Shown here in pieces: positions 10,993 to 19,675 of a DNA stretch of 64,000 bases. Position 1 is the stretch's first letter, and every line of letters starts with the position of its first letter. A program made the position numbers and the translations under genes. Source of the stretch: Ideonella paludis (GTDB taxonomy: Bacteria; Pseudomonadota; Gammaproteobacteria; Burkholderiales; Burkholderiaceae_C); contig NZ_JAGQDG010000005.1 of the NCBI RefSeq assembly GCF_018069865.1, forward strand, positions 124,001 to 188,000, written 5' to 3'. The notes under the pieces are model-generated. The model saw nothing but the letters and a program-made list of their open reading frames with translations, did no database searches and was not told where the DNA came from.

Positions 10993-12597
10993 TTACTCAG
11001 GCCGCTCGCCGCGCATCTCGGCCAGCAGCCGACGCCGCGGGACTTCCAGATCCCGCAGCCGCGCGGCGATGATGCTGGCCTCCACGTCGTCGCGGTAGTC
11101 CGGCGCGCGGAAGTTCTCCTGGGCGACCCTGAGGCGATCATAGGCACCCAGCAGATCGCCTTGGGCATGGGCGGCCTCTGCGGCGGCGCGCATGGCACGC
11201 AGCTTCAGCCCGAGGGGCTCTGCGCATTGGGCCAAGGTTTGCCAGGCGGTGGCGTCTTGCTTGTGGTCCGTCACCCAGGTTTGCAACTGCTCCATCGCCG
11301 CACGCAAGGCCTGCGCGCTTTGCGCTTGGCCCGCGCGGTGCCGCGCCAGCGCAATCTCGGCCCGCATCAGCAAGCCTGGCCGGCTGGAGTCTGCGTCCAG
11401 CGCCGGCATCAAGGCCTCCAGCTCGGGGCTGAGAGGCTCGCCGCCACCGCGGGCACGCTCAATCAAACTTTGGGCCTTGAGATGGGCCACGGCCAGACGC
11501 GCAAAGGGCTGGGTCTTCAGCGCGCCTTGAACAGCCAAGGCCTCGGCGTCTTTGATGAACTGTGCGGCCTTGGCATGGTCACGCAAGTGCACCGAGGCCA
11601 GCGCAGCCGCATATACCGCGGCCAAGCGTGCCTCACCGACTTGCGGGGAGCCGGGCTCGCCTTGGTTTTGCAGCCGACGCAAGGCCGTCTCGCTGCGGTC
11701 CATCAAGACGCGAGCGCGGGCCTGCATCAAGGCATGGCGCACCGGCTCGGCATAGGCGGGCGGAGCGGGCCGGTTCTCGCGGGTGCGCAGGCGCGCTTCG
11801 CTGATCCGCTCAATCGTCAGCGGGTGGGTGCGCAGATAGGGAAACTGGTTGTTGTCATTCAGCCGCGAGGCTACTTCCATCTTCTCAAACATGCCCGACA
11901 TGCCGGAGGGCATGAAGCCCGCCAGGACCAGCAGTTCAAAACCGATGCGATCGGCCTCGCGCTCCATCTCGCGAGTGAAGTTGATCTGGCCTTGGATCAT
12001 CGCGGCCTGACCGCCAGCCACCACGGCTTGGGCCACATCCGCATTGTTGCTGCGGCTGGCGGCAATCAGGCCCAGCAAAACGGCCGCCATGGCTGCCGTG
12101 CCCTGGCGTTGGCCATTGACCATGCCCCGCGCGATGTGGCGCTGGTTGATGTGCGTGAGCTCATGGGCCAAGACCGACGCCAATTCGTCGCGCGAGGCGG
12201 TCATCCCGATCAGGCCCAGATACACCCCGACATAGCCCCCGGGCATGGCGAAGGCATTGATGGCCTTGTCACGCCCCAAAAAAATCTCCCAGGCAAAGGC
12301 GCGGTCCATATCGGGGCTGATGTCGCCGCGTGCGCGGGCCGCTTCCAGCAGCGGTGTCCAGAGGCTCTGAACATAAGCCTGCAGCAGGGGGTCATCGAGG
12401 AAGTCGGGGTCGCGGCGCAACTCCCGCATATAGCGGTCCCCGAGCTTGCGTTCAGTCAGCAAGTCCACATCGTCGGACACCGAGTCGCCCAGTGACGGCA
12501 GGTTGACCTGCGCTTGCGCTTGCGGCGCCTGGGCTGTCGCCATCAAGGTCATCAAGCCCAGCAGGGAAAACGCACGGGTCAAACGGGAAGTGCTCAT
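10993..12597 (-). CDS. Periplasmic M48 metalloprotease with C-terminal TPR region (BepA-like)
   Basis: 534 residues. A signal peptide ([16 protein letters not shown], cleaved near AQAQAQ) leads to an M48 peptidase with zinc motif HELTH and the third ligand in [12 protein letters not shown], a hydrophobic glycine/alanine segment between them, and a C-terminal helical-repeat region. Overall architecture resembles BepA/YfgC, which edits and degrades outer-membrane proteins stalled at the BAM complex. Start ATG 12597 is chosen because upstream in-frame translation lies antisense over moaC. It diverges from moaC. Confidence 0.9.
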   Translation of the reverse strand: MSTSRLTRAFSLLGLMTLMATAQAPQAQAQVNLPSLGDSVSDDVDLLTERKLGDRYMRELRRDPDFLDDPLLQAYVQSLWTPLLEAARARGDISPDMDRAFAWEIFLGRDKAINAFAMPGGYVGVYLGLIGMTASRDELASVLAHELTHINQRHIARGMVNGQRQGTAAMAAVLLGLIAASRSNNADVAQAVVAGGQAAMIQGQINFTREMEREADRIGFELLVLAGFMPSGMSGMFEKMEVASRLNDNNQFPYLRTHPLTIERISEARLRTRENRPAPPAYAEPVRHALMQARARVLMDRSETALRRLQNQGEPGSPQVGEARLAAVYAAALASVHLRDHAKAAQFIKDAEALAVQGALKTQPFARLAVAHLKAQSLIERARGGGEPLSPELEALMPALDADSSRPGLLMRAEIALARHRAGQAQSAQALRAAMEQLQTWVTDHKQDATAWQTLAQCAEPLGLKLRAMRAAAEAAHAQGDLLGAYDRLRVAQENFRAPDYRDDVEASIIAARLRDLEVPRRRLLAEMRGERPE

Positions 12598-12682
12598 CAG
12601 GCAAGGTCTCACTGCGCCACAACGGCGGTCAAAGCTCACCGCTATCATGACACCGACTTGTATCTCCGATGTTGCGCCTGCT

Positions 12683-13165
12683 ATGAATGACCACCTGACC
12701 CATTTCGATGACCACGGCCAAGCCCATATGGTCGATGTCGGCGCCAAAAGCGAGACCCACCGTGTTGCGGTGGCTACCGGCCAGATCCGCATGCTGCCTG
12801 CCACGCTGGCGCTGATCACCAGCGGCAGCGCCAAAAAGGGCGATGTCATCGGCATTGCCCGCATTGCCGCGATCCAGGCCTCTAAGCGCACCGCCGACCT
12901 GATCCCTCTGTGCCACCCTTTGCCCTTGACCCGCGTGGCAGTGAGCTTTGACATCAACGAGGCCGCCAGCACCGTGTCTTGCACCGTGCAAGCCGAGACC
13001 TATGGCAAGACCGGCGTCGAAATGGAAGCCCTGACCGCCGTGCAAGTGGGCCTGCTGACCATCTACGACATGTGCAAGGCCGTGGACCGAGGCATGGTGA
13101 TGGAGGGTGTGCGCTTGCTGGAGAAGCAGGGCGGCAAGAGTGGGCACTGGGTCGCCCCGAGCTGA
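12683..13165 (+). CDS. moaC: Cyclic pyranopterin monophosphate synthase MoaC
   Basis: 160-residue enzyme of molybdenum cofactor synthesis that converts the MoaA product to cyclic pyranopterin monophosphate. Family landmarks: MVDVGAK near the N terminus, [13 protein letters not shown] (active-site CHP), [13 protein letters not shown] and YDMCKA. Full length. Start ATG 12683; in-frame codons upstream overlap the divergent protease promoter. No other mo-genes are in the window. Confidence 0.96.
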   Translation: MNDHLTHFDDHGQAHMVDVGAKSETHRVAVATGQIRMLPATLALITSGSAKKGDVIGIARIAAIQASKRTADLIPLCHPLPLTRVAVSFDINEAASTVSCTVQAETYGKTGVEMEALTAVQVGLLTIYDMCKAVDRGMVMEGVRLLEKQGGKSGHWVAPS

Positions 13166-13210
13166 CGCCATACCCTAACCTAGGGCGGCGAGACCCGGCA
13201 CAATCCGGCC

Positions 13211-13885
13211 ATGAGCATTGCACCCACCAAGCGGCTGCGCGAGCCTGCGCCTGATCGCCCTCAAACTTTGGGCGAAGAGATCGCCAACGCCATCAGCCAT
13301 GGCCTGGGCTGTGTGTTGGCCATTGCCGCACTGCCAATCTTGGTGCTGGATGCGTGGATTGAGGGGAGCGGCTCCGACGTGGCGGCCGTGGCCGTGTTCG
13401 GCGCCTCCATGATCCTGCTTTATGGCATCTCAGCGCTCTACCATGCGCTGCCGGCGGGCCGGGCCAAGCTGTGGCTCAATCGGCTGGACCATGCTGCCAT
13501 CTATTTGTTCATTGCGGGCAGCTACACGCCGTTCACGCTGGGGGTGCTCAAGGGCGGCTGGGGGTGGACCCTGTTCATCATCGTCTGGAGTGCAGCGGCC
13601 GCCGGTGTGGCCATCAAGCTGCTGAACCGGCTCAAGCACCCGTGGCTCTCTACCGGCCTCTACGTCGCGATGGGCTGGGTGGCGGTGCTGGCCGCCGGCC
13701 CGCTGATTGAGCGCATGCCCGTGGCCGGCTTGGCCTGGTTGGTGGCGGGTGGGCTGAGCTACACCCTGGGCGCTTTGGTGTTCCTGATGGACAACAAGAT
13801 CCGCTACGCCCACTTTGTCTGGCACCTCTTTGTGCTGGGGGGCAGCGTCTGCCACTTTTTTGCGGTGCTGGGCTACGCTCGCTGA
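13211..13885 (+). CDS. Hemolysin III/PAQR family membrane protein
   Basis: 224-residue seven-transmembrane protein of the YqfA/hemolysin III (PAQR-like) family. Seen: GEEIANAISHGLG near the N terminus, SALYHALP, the RLDHAAIYLFIAGSYTPF segment and the C-terminal HFVWHLFVLGGSVCHF motif; the conserved His/Asp/Ser set resembles metal-dependent hydrolases of the CREST superfamily. True haemolysis is not established for chromosomal homologues. It converges with glpD, overlapping by 13 bases. Confidence 0.9.
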   Translation: MSIAPTKRLREPAPDRPQTLGEEIANAISHGLGCVLAIAALPILVLDAWIEGSGSDVAAVAVFGASMILLYGISALYHALPAGRAKLWLNRLDHAAIYLFIAGSYTPFTLGVLKGGWGWTLFIIVWSAAAAGVAIKLLNRLKHPWLSTGLYVAMGWVAVLAAGPLIERMPVAGLAWLVAGGLSYTLGALVFLMDNKIRYAHFVWHLFVLGGSVCHFFAVLGYAR

Positions 13886-15621
13886 AGCGCAGAGGCCTGA
13901 GCACTCATCCACTCGATCACGGCTTGTCGCGCTTCCGCGTTCAAATGCAAGCCCAGCTTGCTGCGGCGCCACAGCACATCCTCGCCGGTCAGGGCGAACT
14001 CTCTGGCTTGCAGGTGGCGCAATTCCGCCTCAAACACCCCGGGGGCCACTTCTGCGCCTAAGCCTTGCAGCGAGGTGGCCGCCCCTAGCAACTGGCTGAC
14101 CTGGCCGCCATAAGCGCGGGCCCAGCGCAGCGCCAGGGCCGGCGGCAGCCACGGGTGGCGTTGCTGCAGCGCTTGCACAAAGCGGGCAAAGTCGGTGTCT
14201 GGCCGCTGCGGCGGGCCAATCCAGGCGCTCAGGTCGCCACCGGGCAAGAGCGCGCCTTCCGTCCAGGGGTGGCGTGCCTCGCCCAGCAGGCGGCCGACCT
14301 CGGTGGCCGCATCCTCCGCCAGCTTTCTGAAGGTGGTGATCTTGCCGCCCCACACACTGACTAATGGTGCCCCCCCCGCTGGCGCGGTGGCCCCCCCGAG
14401 GGGGGCAGCAGACTTGCTTGGGGCGGCCCGGCGCGCGTCTGATGGCGGTGCCCCCCCCGCTGGCGCGGTGGCCGATGGCGCCCCGCCCAAGGTCGGCAAG
14501 ACATTGCTCTCCAGCATGTAGTCCCGCGTCACTGCCGAGGGGTCGCCCGAGTCGTCGTCCAGCAGCGGGCGAACGCCGCTGTAACTCCACGCCACGTCAG
14601 CCGGCGTGATGGGGCGCGTGAAGTAGCGGCTGGCTTGCTCGCAGAGGTAGGCCACCTCGGCCTCGCTGATGCGGGCCTGCGCCGGGTCGCCGTGGATCTC
14701 CTCATCCGTGGTGCCGATCAGCGTGAACTCGCGCTCATAGGGGATCGCAAAAATGATGCGCTTGTCCGGGTTTTGGAAGATGTAGGCGTGGTCGTGCTCA
14801 AAGCAGCGGGGCACCACGATGTGGCTGCCCTTGACCAGGCGCAGGTGCTTGGTGGCCAGGGCCTCACCCTGGGCGGGTGTGGCCGTGCCGCGCAAAAAGC
14901 TTTCGGCCCAGGGGCCGGCCGCGTTGACCAGGGCGCGGGCCTGCACGGTTTCTTGCCGGCCATCGGCATGGCTCAAAGTGACCAGCCAGCCTTGGGCGCT
15001 GCGCTGGGCGGCCGTCACCGCGCAGCGTGTCAGCACCCGCGCTCCTTTGGCGGCGGCATCTTGGGCGCACAGCAGCACCAAGCGGGCGTCGTCCACCCAG
15101 CCGTCTGAATAGACAAAACCTTGGCTGAAACCGGGCTTGAGCGGCGCGCCCGCCGGGTGCTGGCGCAGATCGACGCCGCGCGAGCCGGGCAGCACCTCGC
15201 GTTTGGCCAGGTGGTCGTAAAGGAACAGGCCCAGCCGGATCATCCAGGCCGGGCGCAAGAAGCTGGCGCTTGGGTCGTGTGGCATCACAAAGCGCAGCGG
15301 CCACATGATGTGCGGCGCGCTGCGCAGCAGCACCTCGCGCTCTTTCAGGGCTTTGCGTACCAGCGAGAACTCGTAGTACTCCAAGTAGCGCAGGCCACCG
15401 TGGATGAGCTTGGTGCTGGACGACGAGGTGTGCGAGGCCAGGTCGTCCCGCTCGGCCAAAACCACCCGCCAGCCGCGCCCGGCCAAGTCACGCGCAATGC
15501 CCGCGCCATTGATGCCGCCGCCCACTACCAGCACGTCGCAGGGGTGAGGCTCGGCCTGTGAGATCACGGAGTTCTGGTCCACAGCAATCTTGAGGATAGG
15601 ATGGCTGCACTCTACCTTCAT
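13873..15621 (-). CDS. glpD: Aerobic glycerol-3-phosphate dehydrogenase with in-frame repeat insertion
   Basis: FAD-dependent, membrane-associated oxidation of glycerol-3-phosphate to dihydroxyacetone phosphate with electrons passed to quinone. N-terminal FAD-binding [20 protein letters not shown], then [38 protein letters not shown] and [16 protein letters not shown]. Between VLPTLGG and LVSVWGG lies an extra Gly/Ala/Pro-rich stretch of about 39 residues encoded by a repeat (see 14366-14473), absent from usual GlpD. The C-terminal GlpA-like domain is intact. Start uncertain: ATG 15621, GTG 15582 or GTG 15567. It diverges from glpK, with which it makes the glycerol catabolic pair. Confidence 0.93.
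   Translation of the reverse strand: MKVECSHPILKIAVDQNSVISQAEPHPCDVLVVGGGINGAGIARDLAGRGWRVVLAERDDLASHTSSSSTKLIHGGLRYLEYYEFSLVRKALKEREVLLRSAPHIMWPLRFVMPHDPSASFLRPAWMIRLGLFLYDHLAKREVLPGSRGVDLRQHPAGAPLKPGFSQGFVYSDGWVDDARLVLLCAQDAAAKGARVLTRCAVTAAQRSAQGWLVTLSHADGRQETVQARALVNAAGPWAESFLRGTATPAQGEALATKHLRLVKGSHIVVPRCFEHDHAYIFQNPDKRIIFAIPYEREFTLIGTTDEEIHGDPAQARISEAEVAYLCEQASRYFTRPITPADVAWSYSGVRPLLDDDSGDPSAVTRDYMLESNVLPTLGGAPSATAPAGGAPPSDARRAAPSKSAAPLGGATAPAGGAPLVSVWGGKITTFRKLAEDAATEVGRLLGEARHPWTEGALLPGGDLSAWIGPPQRPDTDFARFVQALQQRHPWLPPALALRWARAYGGQVSQLLGAATSLQGLGAEVAPGVFEAELRHLQAREFALTGEDVLWRRSKLGLHLNAEARQAVIEWMSAQASALQRA
14366..14473. repeat. Repeat insertion within glpD
   Basis: Two identical 27-base copies (14366-14392 and 14447-14473; each GGTG, eight C, then GCTGGCGCGGTGGCC) are spaced by 81 bases, a multiple of three, so the glpD frame is kept. 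Between them lies a GC palindrome (GCCCCCCC GA GGGGGGC, about 14390-14406) and a G-rich stretch. The form resembles REP-like intergenic palindromes of Burkholderiales, here inside a gene. Confidence 0.75.
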
Positions 15622-15642
15622 CCGATTGCAGGAGCACCGCTC

Positions 15643-17142
15643 ATGGCTTATCTCTTGGCTTTGGACCAGGGCACGTCCAGCTCGCGCAGCATCATCTTTG
15701 ACGAGCAAGGCCGACTCATCGCCTCGGCCCAGCGGGAGTTCACCCAGCATTTCCCACAGCCCGGCTGGGTGGAGCATGACCCGCTGGAGATCTGGCAGAC
15801 CCAGCTCGCCACGGCCCAAGAAGCCATCGCCAAAGCGCAGATTCCGCCGCAAGCCATTCGCGCCGTCGGGCTGACCAACCAGCGCGAAACCACCCTGGTC
15901 TGGCACCGCCAAACCGGCCAGCCGCTGCACCGTGCCATCGTCTGGCAAGACCGGCGCACGGCAGAGCTGTGCGCCCAACTGCGCCAGCACGGCCATGCCA
16001 AGCTGATCCGCGAGACGACAGGCTTGGTCATCGACCCCTACTTTTCAGGCACCAAGCTGCGCTGGATCTTGGACAACGTGGCCGGCGCCCGCGCAGCGGC
16101 TGAGCGCGGCGAGCTGGCCTTTGGCACAGTTGACAGCTGGTTGCTGTGGCAGCTGACCGGCGGGCGCGTGCACGCCACTGATGTCAGCAATGCTGCCCGC
16201 ACCCTGCTGTTTGACATCCGACGTAACGTGTGGGATGAGCAACTGCTGAACCTGCTGAACATCCCACCCAGCCTGATGCCCAGCGTTCACCCCAGCAGCC
16301 ACCTGTTTGGCGAGACGAATGCCGAGCTGCTGGGCGCCGGACTGCCGGTGGGCGGCATGGCTGGCGACCAGCAAAGCGCGCTGTTTGGCCAGGCCTGCTT
16401 CAAAGCCGGTTTGGCCAAAAACACCTATGGCACCGGCTGCTTCATGCTGACCCACACCGGCGCACAGTTTCAAACCAGTGGCAACGGCTTGCTCACCACC
16501 AGCGCCTGTCAGGTCGCAAACCAAGCGCCACAGTTTGCGCTGGAAGGCAGCGTCTTCATCGGCGGCGCCGTGGTGCAGTGGCTGCGCGACGGCCTCAAGG
16601 CCATCCACAGCAGCGCCGACGTACAACCCCTGGCCGAAAGCGTGCCCGACGCCGGCGGCGTGATGTTCGTGCCCGCCTTCACCGGCCTGGGCGCGCCCTA
16701 TTGGGACGCCGAAGCGCGCGGCGCCATCGTCGGCCTGACGCGCGGCAGCACCGTGGCCCACATCGCCCGCGCTGCTTTGGAGAGCATCGCCTTCCAAAGC
16801 GCCGCCCTGCTGCAAGCCATGAGCAAAGACGCCGTGGCCGCCTGCGGCGCCCCCGTGAGCGAGCTGCGCGTGGACGGCGGTGCCTGCGTCAACAACCTGC
16901 TGATGCAGTTCCAAGCCGACCTGCTGGGCATCCCCGTGCAGCGCCCCCAAGTCATCGAAACCACCGCCCTAGGGGCCGCCTACCTGGCCGGCCTGGCCAC
17001 AGGCGTGTGGCGCAGCACCGAAGAACTCTCAACCCAATGGAAGGTCGAGCGCAGCTTCCACCCCACCATGCCGCGCGATCGTGCGGCCGAGTTGATGGCG
17101 GGCTGGGAGCGGGCGGTGAGGCAGGCGGTGGGGCGGGGGTGA
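15643..17142 (+). CDS. glpK: Glycerol kinase
   Basis: 499-residue FGGY-family kinase phosphorylating glycerol to glycerol-3-phosphate with ATP. Motifs: [13 protein letters not shown] at the N terminus, [54 protein letters not shown], and C-terminal [15 protein letters not shown]. Start ATG 15643 with GCAGGAG upstream. Its start is 21 bases from the earliest glpD ATG. No glycerol facilitator (glpF) or GlpR repressor is in the window. Confidence 0.96.
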   Translation: MAYLLALDQGTSSSRSIIFDEQGRLIASAQREFTQHFPQPGWVEHDPLEIWQTQLATAQEAIAKAQIPPQAIRAVGLTNQRETTLVWHRQTGQPLHRAIVWQDRRTAELCAQLRQHGHAKLIRETTGLVIDPYFSGTKLRWILDNVAGARAAAERGELAFGTVDSWLLWQLTGGRVHATDVSNAARTLLFDIRRNVWDEQLLNLLNIPPSLMPSVHPSSHLFGETNAELLGAGLPVGGMAGDQQSALFGQACFKAGLAKNTYGTGCFMLTHTGAQFQTSGNGLLTTSACQVANQAPQFALEGSVFIGGAVVQWLRDGLKAIHSSADVQPLAESVPDAGGVMFVPAFTGLGAPYWDAEARGAIVGLTRGSTVAHIARAALESIAFQSAALLQAMSKDAVAACGAPVSELRVDGGACVNNLLMQFQADLLGIPVQRPQVIETTALGAAYLAGLATGVWRSTEELSTQWKVERSFHPTMPRDRAAELMAGWERAVRQAVGRG

Positions 17143-17377
17143 TTGGGGGGGCTTGCAAGGAAGGGTTTCATGCCAACGGGTGGGGTGGCCCCTCGACCTT
17201 GAGCGAAATCCCGGCCCCAAGTTTCCCATCAGGGTTCAAGTCAGGCTCAAGGGGGCAGGTTTGTGCTACCCGGCGGAGCCAATGGCAGCATGACACTCGA
17301 CCCACAACCCAAGCACAGCTCGCGATAGCTTCGGGTGGCCTGCTCGAAGAGCCTGCCGCATGCAAGACATGGGAAAT
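17143..17377. other. Gene-free stretch after glpK
   Basis: About 235 bases. Minus-strand frames here read as non-coding. Contains G-runs just after the glpK stop and no clear terminator. Nothing is recognised. Confidence 0.4.
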
Positions 17378-17674
17378 CTAGCGCGGGTTCGTGGGTGAGC
17401 GTAGACGCTCAATCCTTGTGGGCCGAACGAGTGCCACCCATTCGCCCTGTCGCCTGGCGGGGTCTGCGCGACAGGGGTCGAAGTGAATCAGGGCCTCGCA
17501 CTCGATGTCTTCGGGCTCATAAATCAACACACGCATACCTTCTGACAAACGCAAGCCCTGCGCAGCCAGGCTAGACAATGTGCCGTAGCCTGTAAGCGGA
17601 ATAACAGCGAGGCCAGTGGCATTGGTGCCGTGCTCGATGGCATTGAAGTCGGCATAGACCTGAGGCAGGCGCAT
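17378..17674 (-). CDS. Conserved hypothetical protein (98 aa)
   Basis: Starts MRLPQVYADFNAIEHG (ATG 17674) and contains LTGYGTLSSLAAQGLRL and VLIYEPEDIECEA. No signal peptide, no membrane segment; predicted mixed alpha/beta. I recognise the pattern as a small conserved protein of unknown function found in proteobacteria but know no role. The longer frame to 17737 has no coding support. Isolated, followed by a gene-free stretch. Confidence 0.65.
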   Translation of the reverse strand: MRLPQVYADFNAIEHGTNATGLAVIPLTGYGTLSSLAAQGLRLSEGMRVLIYEPEDIECEALIHFDPCRADPARRQGEWVALVRPTRIERLRSPTNPR

Positions 17675-17805
17675 GTGATTTCGGAGGGGCAGGCAGCGAC
17701 TGGGCGGTAGATGGCTGGATGCTGTGGCGCGAGTCAAGGAACGCGGAGTGAGTCAGACATTAGAAAAATTCGGTCGGGGCTACACACTCAGCCCCGGATC
17801 ATGCT

Positions 17806-18168
17806 CTAGCCCTCAGGGCGACTATTGACGGGAACTACCTCGCATCCAAGGATCACCAGTCGTTCAACCACACCGTTCTCACCGGGCTTGAGCCAAACAC
17901 TTTTCATGGCCTTTTGAAACGCAAGATTCGTGCTGGCCTCTTGTTCAAGTCGCTCAATGTACGTGTCAGCGTGTGCTCCAACAAAGTCCTCTAGCGGCCC
18001 TGCCCCAATTTGCTCCAACATCTCTGGTTCGGCGCTGTCGATGAGCGCGAGGAGTGTCTCCCACGCATCGACTGGGCTCTCTCGGATCAGGTCGTCTAAC
18101 GCCTCGAACGCCCACCAGTTTCGCTGGTAAGTGAGCCAAGCAGTAACGAGGGCGTTTCGATCAGTCAT
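17806..18168 (-). CDS. DUF6869-like protein (120 aa)
   Basis: Small acidic cytoplasmic protein starting MTDRNALVTAWLTYQRN, with LDDLIRESPVDAWETLLALID and GAGPLEDFVGAHADTYI, typical of the DUF6869 family. No function is known. Start ATG 18168. The family often occurs in accessory regions and integron cassettes, but no attC site flanks this copy. Confidence 0.7.
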   Translation of the reverse strand: MTDRNALVTAWLTYQRNWWAFEALDDLIRESPVDAWETLLALIDSAEPEMLEQIGAGPLEDFVGAHADTYIERLEQEASTNLAFQKAMKSVWLKPGENGVVERLVILGCEVVPVNSRPEG

Positions 18169-18260
18169 GTCGTTCAGAACGGTCAGGTTTGGTGTGTTGC
18201 TAGGCCGCTCCCCTCATCTTGAGAAGTCCTGCCGGTGACTCAGAGGCACTTTTCAGCAGC

Positions 18261-19079
18261 CTACTTTGGCCAAGTGACCCGATACACGTTCAGGCCATCA
18301 CGCCAATACGATTTGCCTTGATGAACCCGGATGTTCAATTGAGGCGAATCGCCAATCGTTTCGCCATCTTTGATCACCGGGCCCTTCGACGCCAAGTACT
18401 GCGCCATTCCCAGAAGAAGTGGGAACACTTCTCGCCCAGATCGATTGACATCTTTGGCCTCAATCTCGTTCAGGCCGAGTTGGTCCATGCCAGAAGTCGA
18501 TAGCGAGAAGCCCTTTTCTGCGTCATTGGTAATTCGGAAATTGACCCAAAGCCAGATCGGGGGCTCTTCCCTGCTGATCTTTGCAGACTTTCGCAAGAAG
18601 GCGTCTCGAGACTGAAGGCTTGCCAGCCAGTAGCTGGCTATCGCATTGTCATTCATCACTGCGCTGACTGCGTCAGTGAGCAAGAGCCGGGTGTCTAGTG
18701 CGTCGAGGGATGACTGCATCACTCCCACCACCGCCTGCGCCCGATGCCCGGACGTTGCTTCGCAGGCTTGTCGCCAGTACCAAGCGTTGACGCAAAGGTC
18801 CTTGATGAGAGCCTCTGGGGCCGGCTTTGGGACTAGTCTCACCAGGACAATGGCTTCGCCGACACGTAATGCAATGGCATCAGCATCTTCATGCTCCACA
18901 CCCGTGATCTTGAGTCTGCCCGCAAGGCGACTGGCCAGCTCCTGCTGAAACTGCCTCGCGCTTGGAAGCTTCGGTTCTGCGAGAAGGACTATCGATACAG
19001 TGGACTTAGATTCGGTCTCCGAAGCCTGGGCTGACAGTACAAGTGACAGTAAAGCGAGGATGAAAAGTATCGAGCGCAT
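18261..19079 (-). CDS. Exported DUF4261-like protein
   Basis: 272 residues from ATG 19079. The first ~18 residues (MRSILFILALLSLVLSAQA) form a signal peptide, so the protein is probably periplasmic. The body starts STVSIVLLAEPKLPSARQF and resembles DUF4261 proteins, which are normally cytoplasmic, with conserved WYWRQAC and FRITNDAEKGFSLSTSGM stretches. Function unknown. The longer start at 19112 would disrupt the signal peptide. Confidence 0.65.
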   Translation of the reverse strand: MRSILFILALLSLVLSAQASETESKSTVSIVLLAEPKLPSARQFQQELASRLAGRLKITGVEHEDADAIALRVGEAIVLVRLVPKPAPEALIKDLCVNAWYWRQACEATSGHRAQAVVGVMQSSLDALDTRLLLTDAVSAVMNDNAIASYWLASLQSRDAFLRKSAKISREEPPIWLWVNFRITNDAEKGFSLSTSGMDQLGLNEIEAKDVNRSGREVFPLLLGMAQYLASKGPVIKDGETIGDSPQLNIRVHQGKSYWRDGLNVYRVTWPK

Positions 19080-19294
19080 AAGGTGCGGGCAGAGGTTTGG
19101 GGACAGGGCCACAACGCCGGGTACACATACTTTTATTGCCGGTCAGCCCATCGCGAAAGGCTCGGGGGCACTATAGCCCCATGCATTCAGCGTTTGAGCG
19201 CGTCTGTAACGCGGGCAGTAGGCGTCATGCCGCTGGATTAGAGGAGCCGAGGGCACTGCATTTGACTCCCGTAGCCGGTTGCAACGATGGACTC
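19080..19294. other. 5' part of gene-free stretch before the structured RNA
   Basis: No credible gene. It contains several short inverted repeats: GGGGC...GCCCC near 19164-19180, GCGTT...AACGC at about 19190-19213, and a CAG-GGC...GCC-CTG hairpin at about 19217-19235. These may be the upstream part of the RNA element at 19295-19530 or its promoter region. Confidence 0.4.
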
Positions 19295-19530
19295 GCGCTG
19301 GCGTAGGCCGTGGCCTGGGGCGATTTCTGAGGTGCGGCGGCGCGCAGGGCAAGGGCGTGGCGCGTGTATTCACGCGATTCAAGAACATATTCGCCGGAAG
19401 GGTTTGACCATAGCGAGCCGCAGGCGAGCGGAGGGAGTTTGACGGCGCACGCCCTTGCCCGAGCACCGACGGGAGTCGGCGTGAGCCGACCGCCTCAGCA
19501 TGAGCCCCGGGCCACGGCCTGTGCCAGCGC
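19295..19530 (+). ncRNA. Candidate large structured RNA
   Basis: The plus strand folds into a multibranched structure. A continuous 27-bp helix pairs 19295-19321 with 19504-19530, including three G-U pairs (19303/19522, 19304/19521, 19316/19509). Inside: an 8-bp helix 19327-19334/19491-19498 with one U-G pair; a hairpin at 19475-19490 (GTCGGC, loop GTGA of GNRA type, GCCGAC); a perfect 13-bp helix 19347-19359/19448-19460; a hairpin at 19361-19376 (CGCGTG, TATT, CACGCG); and a small hairpin at 19418-19431. All four wobble positions are G-U on the plus strand and would be C-A mismatches on the minus strand, which points to a plus-strand RNA. No known RNA family was recognised. It ends 145 bases before dbpA. 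Confidence 0.7.
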
Positions 19531-19675
19531 ATGCGCATGCGCCACCTGCTTAACGCACAACAGACCCTCCGAATAAAACCGCCCCGCCGAGTCACAGCAA
19601 AGGCCGAACCATCAGACTTCCAAGGCCACGGCCAATGATCCATCTGCCCAATCGCCAGCCCGGCGACAATCCAGC

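Noticed and set aside
17738-19079. DUF6869 and DUF4261 genes as integron cassettes
   Set aside because: Such genes occur in cassettes, but no paired core boxes or attC-like inverted repeat flank them.
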